DNA of 44,885 nt, from assembly GCA_030141585.1 (NCBI GenBank), contig JAQIFP010000075.1, forward strand, positions 1 through 44,885, read 5' to 3'. The DNA is from Ophryocystis elektroscirrha (lineage: Eukaryota > Apicomplexa > Conoidasida > Neogregarinorida > Ophryocystidae). Numbering within the stretch: position 1 is the first letter of the stretch; every line of letters begins with the position of its first letter. Made by a program: the position numbers and the translations under genes. The notes below the pieces were generated by a model. That model saw only the letters and a list, made by a program, of their open reading frames with translations, was not told the DNA's origin and did no database searches. This document shows, in pieces, positions 22,466-35,568 of the stretch.

Positions 22466-25401
22466 TTATGATTTTTGTGAAAAAACATCACGATGAACTA
22501 ATTTTAATTTTTTCTGTAGTTTTAAGTTAATTGTTGCCGCGATAGACTGGATAAAATCAAATCCGATTTCTTGTGCAAATTGACGAATTCCTTTATCAAT
22601 TTCAGCATTAGAATATTCAGTTCGGTAAATTTCAGCACAGATAGTAATTATACGGGGAAGATTTTCATTATTGGATCCCATTACATTTACGTTATTCTAT
22701 AAAAAATAATTTTTTTATATATATAAATTCTTCTATATATATATGTCTTTATATACTATAATCACAATAATATATATATACATATATATATGTATGTATA
22801 CATATATATACATATATATATGTATGTATACATATATATACATATATATATATGTATGTATACATATATATACATATATATATATGTATGTATATATATA
22901 TATATACATATATATATGTATGTATATATATACAAATATATATGTATGTATATATATGTATATATATATGTATATACATTAATATAAAACATATTATAAT
23001 AAATAATAATATAATTAAATAATATCTCAATATATTATTTAATATATTATTGATATAGAAATAAGCTCATTTATTATTAATTATATAAATTTAATTAATA
23101 AAAGATAATATATTTTATTATTAACTATACAAAATTAAAAGTATTGTAAATAATTGGATTTATGGATTTAATTTTAATTATTTTATTACTTGAAGTAGTA
23201 GTTTAACAAACTCGGCGTGCACCCGTTCGGCTTCTTCCTCGTCAGCTTTGAGGGGTAAATTAGAAATCCACAAGTACAAGTAATAAGAGAGCTTCATTTG
23301 TACGGCGTTGCCAGCGTGGACCGCTATGGAACCTAAAGCGGCTATGGCATTGTCCGTAGCAAGCAAATTGGCTTTTGAGCGACTGGCGGGATCCTGTAAA
23401 ATGAGAGCAATAGTTTGAGCAGCTCTTTGGATTAATTCAGGAGGGAATTTACTGCATTTCGCAGCGTGTATGATTCCGTAAGCGGCTGTTTGACGGACAG
23501 AAGTGCTCTCGTCATTCAAACTATCAACTAATTGATTAGCAAATATGCGCCACAAAGAGGCTCCGTTGTCCTAATACAATATATTATTACATTTATATTA
23601 CTAATAATAATTGAATATATATATATATATATATAACTAATATATTTATAACTAATATATTTATAACTAATATATATATAATTAATATATATTTAATTAA
23701 TTTATAAATATATATATATATATAACTAAAATATATATAACTAATATATATATAATTTATATATATATATATAACTAATATATATATATAACTAATATAT
23801 ATATATATATATATATTTATTATCATGCTACTGGCATATACGTAAAATAATGAGTTCACAGTAATAATATATAATTTATACTCATGTAATATATATATAT
23901 ATATATTATAATATTATTTGACTATAAATATGGAAAATGAAACTATTCGTGCTTACGCCTAAATATTCCAATATGGTGTCACAGAGGTACAAAGCTAGAG
24001 CTCTTTCATTAGGGTTTTTAGACAGATTGAGGTTTGTTTCGATAAATTGAGTGACGTGTTCAGTTCCATATTGCATAAATTCGTTAGGGTGGTGAGCAAT
24101 TAGAGCGGAAATAATTTCGAGCAGTATAGAACAGAAAGTGTGCTCACAACTAACTTCCTCAGCAAGAGTCTCCAAATCATCTTCATCAATGTCGGGAGAT
24201 AATTTGCCATCTGTTAATTGATTACAGCGAATGCTCGACATTTGAAGTAAGTTAAAAACTTTTTCTCCTATGAGAGCGACGTTTTGAGCAGTCAAAACGA
24301 AAGGACCTGCGTATTGAAGACATTTTGCTATTCCTCCAGCGACTGTAGATAGAGACTCTAAGTCTGGGAATTCGTCTATGTCATTTAAATACTCGAAAGT
24401 GCTGGTTAATGTTTGTTCAAGCCAATTTGTGATTAACGATCTATTTTGTAATTGAATTTGAGTATTGGCTGCTGAACCGGTTCCTGTTTGAGTAGCAGGA
24501 TAACTTTTTTCGATATATAATCGAGCAGCTTTGAGAATTTCCGCCATTGTATTTAATGTAGAGCGTTGAATATCATCATTATAACGGTAAGAAAGTAAAG
24601 CCAGTACAGTATTAGCAGCAGGGTTCATATATTCGCCAAATTGAGGTCCCAAAATAGACACAAAAGTTGAAAGTATTTCAAGATTTTGTACAACTTCTTC
24701 AATATATGATGTCTTCAGAGTATGGGAAGAGATTTCTAAAGAGGAATCTTTGCCATCTGACGGTATTGCTAATGATTTTAGTAGATCGGGTATTATATGT
24801 GGCAAGTAGTACGCAAATTTTTCTCCTAGAGTTCGAGATATACGGCAAAACGCTTCACTTATGTACTCACGTACACGACTGTCAATATCCACTTGTGGAC
24901 TTGACATTGCTAGTAATATAGTCATGATTGTATGTGCGTCTTGTTCGAACATTTCTATTCCTACGGCAGAACCCATGATAGTAACACATTCTGCAGCACG
25001 TCCTTTTAATGCCCAGTCATCATTATTAGGGGTTCTGCATACGTATATTAAATATTATAAAAAAATTAATTATTATTATTATTATATAATCTATTATATA
25101 TTATATAATAAAAAATTATATTTATTATTATTTACCGCAGCATATCACATATCGTAGGGAACACAATTTTATAATACTTCTGGAAGCCTTTTTCCAAAAC
25201 AGCCGCCACCACAGCAATACAAGATACACATTGTTGACGTAAAACCATTGCTAAAAAAAACAATTATTTAAACAAAAACCTTTAATGTTTTTTATACAAA
25301 CAATCCAATAAATTATATATATACACATAAATTTATATATATATATATATATATATTAGCAATATAATAATAATAACAATATAATAATTAGAATATTTAA
25401 G

Positions 25402-25447
<46 letters not shown>

Positions 25448-27309
25448 AATTATTACATATCAATATACTTAGTAAATCAGAATTCTAAATTTTTATTAGA
25501 AAAAGCTAGATTTTTTATTAATATACATTGTTAACATATATTGTTAAAATATATTGTTAATATATATTGTTAATATATATTGTAAATAAATATTATTAGT
25601 ATATATAGTTAATATATATTATTAGTACATATTGTAAATATATATAGTTAATATATATTCTTAAGATATATTATTAATATATATATATATATATATGTAT
25701 AAATATATAAGTATAGTAAAGAAAATATATACGTATATATATGTAATTAGGTAAGATTTTGCTTACGTTGATTGGGTTTAATTCGATCATAAAACTTGTG
25801 CATTAGGATATCAGCAAAAGGAGCTAAATCGTTAGGATCAGTTTCTTCCATAAAATTAACTAAAGCCGCGCAAGCGTGTGTGCGAACTTTTATTTCTTCA
25901 TCGTCGAGGGTTTCTATGAGAGCTTTAAGAATTTCCTGTGCGTAATTATTTTGAAAAGTTGGTTCAAGATCGAGAGCCATTTGGCCTATGGCTTGGCATA
26001 CAGCAAAGCGGACTCTGTAATGAGGATCTTTTATCTTGTCGAGTAATATACTCACTAAGTTAAATAAATGTGTCTCTATATCGTTTTCGCTTAAATATTC
26101 GGCTGTTAAACTTATGGCAGTTATTGCTACTAATCTATATTGCCATTCACTACGAGTTATGTATTGGGAAATATAATTGAAAATAATATTGAGAACGTTT
26201 TCGGCGGATAAAGCTGCTATAAGCCTGTCGAGCGTGGCTTCACCAACTTCTGAAGTTTTTAGAATATTATCGTTCGAGTTATCGTAGTCGATTGATGCGG
26301 CCCATTCCTCATCTGATTCCACCATAAGAAGAAACTGCATTGTGAGATCAATAATATCTCCAACAAAATTAGGAAGCATCAAGCATGCATTAGGCTGACT
26401 TTCCGCTAAACCAACAATGGCTTCCATTGCTGTGTGTCTACAATCATCAGAAATATCGGCATTTGAGCCTATACGGGAAAGTAAATCTACTAAATCGTGC
26501 ATATACGGTTTAAAGAAAGAAACCCCGGTATCAATAATTTCTACTATTTTTGTTAATGCCTCTATTGCTAATTCATTTTTTTCAATTATCATATTATGGA
26601 TGGATACCAATATATCTGGTATTGTTACTTGAAATTGTTTCCAAATTGGAGCTCTTTCGTATTGCACTAGAACTAATATAAAATTTAAAAACTGAATTTT
26701 CACTTCATTACTAGGAGATTTGGCATATACCATAATATTATTAGAATTATTATTATTATTGGAGCTACCGCCTCCCATACTTATATTAGTATTATTCGAA
26801 AAACACAAATTATTAATTTTATTGAGTGCATCTTTATCTAAATTAGGATATAATTCCGACAAAATGTATAGTCCACATGCCTGGGTTTCATATTTGTTTG
26901 AATTAATAAGAGTTGCTATGTGAGTGTATAAGTCATAATAATTGAATTCAGGTTTATTTGCAATTACACATATTAGGTTGCATATATTCATACGAACAAC
27001 TTTTTTGGTTTCGGTTTCTATATCACTCAATAAAGATTGGATTATCATAGGCTGTATATGGGCAGATAACTTATTCCAAAGTCCATCTGGTTCATCCGTT
27101 ACCAAATATGCACGTAGAGTTAAAATTGCACGTTGTCGATCTGCGTCATTCACGTTTTCTCGTGCTTCATTTACCAGAAAAACTGCTGTTTCATCTGGAT
27201 TGTTTTTGACGCAGTATTCTAGCGCTTTTTGTGCGTTTTGTCGAGCCTCATTGTCGCCACTAGAAGAATCTATTAAATACTTGCGCAAGCTCTCTACATT
27301 TATTGCCAT
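22466..27309 (-). CDS. IPO5: Importin-5 / Kap121-type karyopherin beta
   Basis: This nuclear import receptor carries cargoes such as ribosomal proteins and histones and is released by RanGTP. Five exons (25767..27309, 25136..25250, 23957..25034, 23190..23570, 22466..22696) join to exactly 1116 codons (1115 aa), close to the 1097 aa of human importin-5. HEAT-type helix pairs run through the whole protein: [20 protein letters not shown] and [20 protein letters not shown] in the first half, RGKTIEC-like [15 protein letters not shown] in the middle, and [17 protein letters not shown] and [15 protein letters not shown] near the end. The final exon is easily missed: it encodes [20 protein letters not shown], which matches the end of the family, and follows a 493-nt TA-satellite intron. 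An Asn run in the first exon is a small low-complexity insert. The identification is strong. Confidence 0.95.
22697..23189. repeat. TATGTATGTATA satellite, importin intron 4
   Basis: About eight units of 27 to 33 bp (ATATATATGTATGTATACAT) occupy 22770-22980. Each unit is nearly self-complementary, so hairpins are likely. The 3' part (22985-23160) is TTAATATATTATT-rich. Confidence 0.85.
23571..23956. repeat. ATATAACTAAT satellite, importin intron 3
   Basis: A unit TATATATAACTAATATAT of about 18 to 20 bp repeats roughly ten times between 23630 and 23810. This fills most of the 386-nt intron. Confidence 0.8.
25251..25766. repeat. TTAATATATATTG satellite, importin intron 1
   Basis: A (TA)n block at 25405-25445 is followed by about ten units of 16 to 20 bp related to TATATATTGTTAA (25525-25680). 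This is a 516-nt intron with no coding signal. Confidence 0.8.
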
Positions 27310-28076
27310 CTTGGGAACTTATTCTGGAACAGGTATATAACGTGTTATGCCGGATAATTGCATTATTTAACATATTTACGAAATACCAATTATAACAGTC
27401 CCAACTTTATGTGTAGACTTATAAATAAAAGAATATCTTTTATTTACATTAATTCTTTACTGTAAATACATTTAGTAATCTGATATACTTTGAGGCTCAG
27501 ATCCAGCTACGTGTATATATCCATCATACTACCTTTTCTCCATACTCTCTGTATCAAATATACTCTATAACTATTAACTCTTTATTATATAATTAGTATA
27601 CAGTAATTATTATATAACTGTCACATACACCTATATATATATTTAAATAAATATATATATATATACAGGCTAAAGGTAATAAATGGTTTGACTTATACAG
27701 GATAGTTTTTAAAATAACCCATTAATGGGTATCAGTGCAGAAAACAAGATAGTAAACATTACTAACTATTAATGCATTGTATGCTGGTAGACATTAGATA
27801 TACTACTTATTAGGCATATCAATCGGCGTGGTGCAGTATATAACTATGTAATGTCAAAAATTTCCTTAAACTGCTTTAAATAAATATAAATCAATAAATT
27901 TGATGCTTTATTTATTCACGCCTTTTTTTATACCTGCAAATATCAAATGTAGTCAAAATCCTTAGATTTGCAATATTTTTTTCAAATTAAGGCATTAACA
28001 GAAAGCCGCTAGTACAAAATTAAATGTCACAAAATATTTGAGTGGTATTGAAAATAAAGCTATGTTTTAAAGAATT
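27310..28076. promoter_or_regulatory. Divergent intergenic region, importin-5 / TFIIF beta
   Basis: The two genes start at its ends, so their promoters share this 767-bp stretch. It is less TA-repetitive than the introns. An ACCCATTAATGGGT palindrome lies at 27717-27730, which could be a protein-binding site. No RNA gene is seen. Confidence 0.45.
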
Positions 28077-28614
28077 ATGACGGATTCAAGTTATGATGAA
28101 GGCTATTTAGATATAGATTTTTTACCTGATGATATAAAGTTATTAAAAGTGCCAGCGTCGTTAGCACAAAAGTGGCGTGAAAAGCCTTGTGGTACGGTAC
28201 TTGGCGCATTTGTCATGGAAGACGGGGTCACTTCCTTAGTTTCAGAAGAACGTAAGTTTAATATCGCAGAGTCTCAAGGAACAAACAAGTTATATGCAAT
28301 CTTGTCCGATAGCTCAAAACCATCTTTAAGAGCTATTCAGTATTTATCTAAAACTATGGTCGTGACGCCCACTATAGACGCTAGTTATCGTAATAATCTA
28401 CAGGAAAAGTTAAAACAATCTCTTAACCCGGAATCCAAAACTATTTTAGGAGTAGGAAATCCTGGCGAAAATGAACTTGACAATTCTAAATACTTATTTA
28501 AATACTATAATCCTCAATCGGGTTCGCAAATAATAGTTTTATGTCTAGAGTTTGCAAATATTAAATATTTATACATTCTTGTATTCATCTTGAAAAAAAC
28601 CATATATATAAACT

Positions 28615-28661
<47 letters not shown>

Positions 28662-29140
28662 TATTATATATATAAAGATATAATATATATACAGACATAT
28701 TATATATATATATAATATACAGAAATATAATATATGTAGACATATATCATATGTTTATATATATTATATAGTTATATAATATATATAGACACATAATATA
28801 TATATATATATATAAACATAAACATATATTATGTATAAACATAATATATATAAATATATAAATATATAAATATATAAATATATAAATATATAAATATATA
28901 AATATATAAATATATAAATATATAAATATATAAATATATAAATATATAAATATATAAATATATAAATATATANNNNNNNNNNNNNNNNNTATATAAATAT
29001 ATAAATATATAAATATATAAATATATAAATATATAAATATATAAATATATAAATATATAAATATATAAATATATAAATATATAAATATATGAATATATAA
29101 ATATATAAATATATAAATATATAAATATATAAATATATAA

Positions 29141-29189
<49 letters not shown>

Positions 29190-30384
29190 CTGAAGCATTT
29201 ATATGTTGTGTTGTAATATTATAAGATACTGTGAACTTTTTATTTATGCGCATTCATATAATAATAATGTAAATAAAATTTCATACCTATAAAATTTACT
29301 TATGTTTGAGCACAGTTAAGTGAAATAGAGCTATAAAATTACCAAATACTTCATAAATACGTGTAATATGAGAGACTGCACTCACTCTATTATAAATTCT
29401 TGGAGTATTTATATATTAATAAAATGTTATCTGCAAATGTACTTATTATCTAAGGTTTTGCAGGAGATCTATTTGACGAAGATATGCGCTTGTCCACCAG
29501 AGGGCCTCGGGGTGTGAAACTTACATTGGAACAAGCAAAACAAGGAGTTTTTGCTTTGTTCGAGACATACGGAAACGAAGGTATCAGGTTGAGTACGTTT
29601 CAAACCAAGTTGCGCTACCCCGTATCGGGCATCAAAGCGATATTGCAAGAAGTAGCGGAACTTAAGTCAATGTAAGTTGAATTACAACCCAGCATACTCT
29701 ATTTTTATATTTCAATCGCTGATTTATTTTCAATAATAATTCATATACCTTCACTCATAGTATAATTCACGATTCTCAATATATAAATAATTTTTTAATG
29801 TTTATATACGCATGTATATATGTTTATTTATAACTACAGATATAAATACATATATGCATATATATGTATATATAAAATTATATATATATATAAATGTGAA
29901 TGTATATATATATGAGGTTATATATACATAAAGTTACATGTATATAAACATATATATATATATATAAACACAAATATTAATAAATCAATATATATATATA
30001 TAAGGATATATATATATAAGGTTATATCTATAAAGTTATATATATATAAGGATTTATATATACAAATGTGAATATATATATATATATCTTGATTAATATA
30101 AATTTATATAAATATATATGTATATGTCAGTAAATGGTTGAACCTTATATGAGAAGATTATTTATGTATTGCTTCATGTATTGTAGATTAATTGTATGAA
30201 ACGAATGTTTTGTATAACAATTTGTGCAATTTGAATTACATATAATTATTAATGTAAATTACTTTCTTTGATGTACATTAATTAAGAATAAGTAATAAAA
30301 TTTATTTGACAAATAATTTTCTACAGAGGACAAGAAAGACCTCAGTGGTATTTGAAGCCTGAATTTCAATCTATAGAAAAATAA
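28077..30384 (+). CDS. GTF2F2: TFIIF beta subunit (RAP30-like)
   Basis: TFIIF escorts RNA polymerase II to the promoter. Three exons (28077..28521, 29464..29671, 30327..30384) join to 237 codons (236 aa, similar to the 249 aa of human RAP30). The N-terminal dimerisation part has [20 protein letters not shown]. The C-terminal winged helix is recognisable by [37 protein letters not shown] and the terminal [10 protein letters not shown], which matches the family's WxLKPEY ending. The linker is short. The first intron (942 nt) holds a period-8 satellite and an assembly gap, and the second (655 nt) is TA-rich. The next gene starts only 59 bp after the stop. Confidence 0.87.
28615..29190. repeat. 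Period-8 (ATATAAAT)n satellite in TFIIF beta intron 1
   Basis: From about 28848 to 29150 the sequence is an almost perfect 8-bp tandem array interrupted by an unsized-looking run of N. It is flanked by plain (TA)n and by ATAATATATATAGACAT units at 28650-28800. Only one clear variant (ATATGAAT near 29090) breaks the array. Confidence 0.92.
28973..28989. other. Assembly gap, 17 N
   Basis: Seventeen unknown bases inside the period-8 array. The array continues in register on both sides, so the real gap size is unknown and the array may be collapsed. Confidence 0.99.
29800..30130. repeat. TA/AAGGTTATATAT repeats in TFIIF beta intron 2
   Basis: TA tracts alternate with a recurring TATATATAAGGTTATAT or TATATAAGGATTTATAT motif (30001-30065). 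They lie inside intron 29672..30326. Confidence 0.6.
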
Positions 30385-30443
30385 CAAAAAATAGTATTTT
30401 TTTTTTTATGATTTTAAGGCAAACATAAAAACCCCGAAAAATA

Positions 30444-30892
30444 ATGGATCACCGTTTAACTCAACAAAATAATGCTAAAGAAAAAATGAATGAGTTTAAT
30501 TGGTACGTTCCGACATATCCCAACTCTGGTGCACTTCCTTATAAGGAATGGTCGCACCCAGTCATACCAAAAGAGTTACAGGTGCAGCCCCCCAGTGTTT
30601 CAAATTATTATGAACCTACTGAACCACAAAAACCAGTTACTGGTTCTATTTACGATAATGAACCACCCATCCTTGATGGTAAATCCTCTATTAAAGACCT
30701 TTCAAAATATATATATACAATCATAGCTATATCTGTATATGTTTATATATTAATATAATATTATTATATATACATTCATCTCTATTAATATATATATATA
30801 TATAAACATTCACATATATATACGCATACATGCATAGCTATATATATAAATATATATAAATTTTCATATATGTATATAAATTTTTATTCACA

Positions 30893-30951
<59 letters not shown>

Positions 30952-31088
30952 TACTATATATAGATATATAATTTTATATATGTATATACCTTTAATTGTA
31001 CATTGACATATATATATGTACATACAGTTATATCTATATATATAAATGTATATATTATAATATATGTATATTGATATAAATATTAATA

Positions 31089-31143
<55 letters not shown>

Positions 31144-31796
31144 TCTACATATATTCGTTTGAAAAAGAGAATAGTCAACAGACTGTTCTATATTTATTAT
31201 ATTCAAAGTTTATTATCTTGGTAGAATTGGGAATATATCCAAAAGAAATTATTAGCAGGATGAAGTCTGTAGCATTTTTTTTGAAGTAATGAATTGTATA
31301 CGGTTGAAGTTACATAGGGTAGATCAAGAAATAATGAAAAATTTGGATTTGTTTGGTCCAATGTTTATATTGGGATGCCTGGGATTCTTTAAGCTTATAG
31401 TAAAGAAAAAAAAGATTAAATTCTTTGTGTAAAAATAGGTTGGAAAAGTGCATTTTGGTTATATATATGGATTTAGCGTATTTAGTGGTTTAGTTATTTG
31501 CTTTTTATTAAACTTAATGAGTACCGAAAAAGGGATAAGTTTACATGAAACGTTCAGTATTTTGGGGTATTCCTTGCTCCCTATTACAATTCTGGCTTTT
31601 GTATCTATATTCGTTGAACTAAGGTATAAATACACGAATACATGTTAATTGTCTCTTTATATTTAATTGCCGTATATGTGTTGAACATGGCAAAATATTA
31701 TAATTAGTGTATATATGCATTTATTATCTTTTACTTTTTACACATCAGATACGTACATCGATACACATTTCCATACCAAATATTTTTATGACATAA

Positions 31797-31846
<50 letters not shown>

Positions 31847-32370
31847 GTGTGTGTGTGTGTTACAAGTCTGCCTATATTTGTTTATTTATGTTAGTAGATA
31901 TTATAATTATATCTTTACAATAGTAGACTGATTTTACATATAAACAATAAGTGCATGCTTACGTTGTCATACATGTAAAATTGATTTAAGGAACTAAGGC
32001 TTCAAAGTTGAAATTTAGAAGTAGAAGTACATTAATTTATAAACACAGAAATTAATCTTCAGAAATTTAGCGGGAATTATATTTTCTGGTTTCATAGCTT
32101 TATGGTGTTCCGCTACAGCTTCAAGCTTTATAGTATCTGTAAGTTTTTACTGAATTATTTCAATATATATTATTATATTTATACTTATTTAAATAATAAC
32201 TAGCGACTTTACATAAATTATTAATAAATTAAGAAAATGTCAAAAAATAGAAATTATAGAACCGTTTATGTTTAATTTTACAGGCTTTATGTATGGAACA
32301 GCAGCGGTTTCTAATAGCGTATCCAATTCTACTTTTATATGGTAGTTTTGTTCTAATCATTATATTTTAA
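30444..32370 (+). CDS. YIPF5: YIPF5/Yip1 family ER-Golgi membrane protein
   Basis: Yip1 proteins bind Rab/Ypt GTPases and help COPII vesicle formation. Six exons (30444..30678, 31225..31285, 31318..31399, 31439..31623, 32063..32138, 32284..32370) join to 242 codons (241 aa). The cytosolic N-terminal half contains the conserved [19 protein letters not shown] and [14 protein letters not shown]. Five hydrophobic segments follow, with the hallmark [11 protein letters not shown] in the second and [14 protein letters not shown] in the last. The two short introns are 32 and 39 nt. The first intron (546 nt) contains a TA satellite. It starts 59 bp after TFIIF beta in the same orientation, so the promoter must be very short or lie inside the upstream gene. 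Confidence 0.92.
30700..31145. repeat. TA satellite in YIPF5 intron 1
   Basis: Two perfect (TA)n blocks (about 30898-30940 and 31090-31135) flank a mixed TATAAATATA region. All of it lies inside intron 30679..31224. Confidence 0.8.
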
Positions 32371-32497
32371 TATACCTGGGACATTTGTAGTTTTTTATAA
32401 TTTGTAAAAAATATATAAATAAGAGTAAAAAATTAACAGAACAGAAACGTATTATATCAAAAGTAAGTTTTGGCGTTATTGGGTGTGTAAATGAATT

Positions 32498-33434
32498 ATG
32501 GAAAATACCCAAATTAAAGAACTAGATTCGCCTACACGGCAAACAATGGAAATTAAGAATATAGAAAACACTACTGTTCGGTTTTTAGTTTGTGGAGACA
32601 TTTGTGGCTGGCTGAATGATTTAGCACGAGATTTAGAACGTATTGAAGGAAATCAAGGACCATTCGCTTTTACTGTATGCGTCGGAAACTTTATAGGCGA
32701 TTCTAATACATACGGAACTTTAGAGGAAGCCATTAGTCAAGATGAGTACTACAGTGGTGAAAAGGATTTTCCTATACCTGTTTATTTTATTGATTCGAGT
32801 CATTCTCATTTAGGAGGACAATTGCGCACTAATTACCATAACAGTAGTTACAAATTTTCTTCTACCTTAACATATTTGGGGGGTTTTGGGTTCTGTAATT
32901 TATTTAATGTCCGTATCGGATTTTTATCTGGTATATATAATGCAGATTTTTTTTTCAGTGAACCAGAGGAAGAGGAAAACATATTAATAAATTTTGAAAG
33001 TGAAGCCGAGAATTCGTATCGCTTCTCCTCCCCGAATCAAAACGTATATAAAAAAAATAACAGTAATTCCTTTTTTACGGGATCATTTAAAGAATATTAT
33101 ACGCAGCGAGTTATGCAAACTATGCGTGAATTATGTGTTAAGAATGGCGGTCAAACAGATGTTATTTTTTCATGTACTTGGCCTATGGGTTATAACGAAA
33201 ATTTAGTGGATTCAAAAAAAGCTGAACTCAATGAGCTAATTAATCTTGCACAGTCTCTAGATACTTCCGCAGATTTTGTCCAATTTGAGTAAACTTATAT
33301 TTATTATTTGTATACATTCTACCGCATATGTCCCTACATTTTAAATTACATAATACTAATATATATTACTAATATATATATTATATATTTGTACATATAT
33401 ATTTTAGCTCTATGCTTACGTGTACACGTTTAAC

Positions 33435-33468
<34 letters not shown>

Positions 33469-34304
33469 TCAATTTATATATAATTTCGATTATTAAATAC
33501 ATATATATGCATTAAATAAAATATGTACATATATATATATATATAAGTCAATTTATATATTATTTCGATTATTAAATACATATATATGCATTAAAGTATA
33601 TATGTACATATACAAATATATATATATATATTTATACATATACATATATATGCATTAAAGGGTATATATATTATACAATTCCGATTATTAAAAACATATA
33701 TATGCATTAAAAGATATATATAAATATATATGTATTAGAATCATTAGTTACAAGTTCATCATTATTAAGAAACTGTAGACTTCAAAATAAAAATAACAAC
33801 TGATAAAATAATTGTACCTATGCATGTTGATATATGCGTGTATTATAAACGCAATCTTTATATAAATAATTCAGATCGCCTGCGCTTTCTGAATTGATTG
33901 AATTTAACGAACCTCGTTTCCATGTCGCTGCAGGCGCCAATGTATTTTATCAACGACCAGCTTATCGTACATCTAGTTTCGGTATGCATTAATACACGCA
34001 TATTATATATTCGTTAATACATATATCTGTAAACATTCATATATACACGTATATGTAGTCGTATCAGCATATACCAACGAACATTTTATTACACTAGGTC
34101 CATTCCCCCATATTTTATACATATATATATATAATATAAATATATTATATATACTATATAATTATATATCATATATGAATAAATATAATATATAAATATA
34201 TAATATATATGTTTATTGTATATAATTATGTATAGTATATAAAGACATACCATGTAAATATGTATAAAATATATAGATATATAATAAATAAGTGTATATG
34301 ATTT

Positions 34305-34348
<44 letters not shown>

Positions 34349-35230
34349 ATATATAATGTATAAATATATATTAAATATAAATATATATATAGTTATAAAT
34401 CTATATATATAATATATAATAAATACTATATAATAAATAATATATAATATATAATATATAATATATAATATATAATATATAATATATAATATATATATAT
34501 ATATTTGTATATTCTGATTTAATTATTAATAAATATGTATTTGGCTATGAATAAGAATGTATAATATAAGGAAGTTTAATGAAAAGCAAAGATATTTGTG
34601 GTTTTTGATTTCAGGATTGACATCAAAGTTTATTGGCTTAGGAAATATTAGTTATGCAACAAAAATAGCTAGCGACCGTAGATTGCGGTTTTTCCACGCT
34701 CTTGTATTAAAACCGATATCTTGCTACGGCACAAATAGAACGGCGTTACTCGCTACTCCTTCAAATGCTACAGAAAGTCCTTATTTTAAAATCTACAATC
34801 CAAAAAGCTTCGTTCTCCCTGTTACAAACGACAAAAAACGGAGTTTTGGTGCTAAACAGAACGAAAATGCCCCAAAAATCCGAAAAAGCGAGAACACCGA
34901 TTCTTGCACAGTCTGTGTGAGTAATTTGCCGTATACAGTAAACGAAAGTGGCGTCATGCAAATAATGAATCAATTCGGAGAAGTTTCCCAAGTCAAACTG
35001 CCTAAACACGCGGATGGAAAATCTACTGGTCGTGCGTATGTAAAAGGAACTTAATTACCGTATCTCACTTTTTTAGTTGGATTATGTTTAAAACTCCAGA
35101 TAACGCCAATAACGCTTTGGCTGCTTCCTATCACATTACTGCCGGCGGAAGAACTTTAAAAATCTACAAACCTGTAAGCTTCAATCTTTCAATTCTATAC
35201 TTTACATATGTGTATATATAGCTTCATCAT

Positions 35231-35266
<36 letters not shown>

Positions 35267-35393
35267 ATACTTATACTTACATATATGTGTATGTATATAC
35301 GTTTATGTACATATATTATTGAATATCTATATATACATATTTATATATAATGAAATAATATGTATATACCTATACATATATATAATATATATA

Positions 35394-35428
<35 letters not shown>

Positions 35429-35516
35429 TACAATAGTGTATGTACATATATATACATCTACATTTATATAAATGGGTACATATATAAGTTTATATACATA
35501 TATTTTTAATTTAATC

Positions 35517-35568
<52 letters not shown>

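Noticed and set aside
22743..23030. Overlapping Tyr/Ile-rich frames on both strands
   Set aside because: Satellite in an importin intron. A frame open on both strands in a self-complementary repeat is not evidence of a gene.
24667..25157. Plus-strand frames of 84 and 98 codons
   Set aside because: Antisense to importin-5 exons.
28747..29253. Long IFIYLYIY repeat frame crossing the N run
   Set aside because: Period-8 satellite read through a gap. Not a protein.
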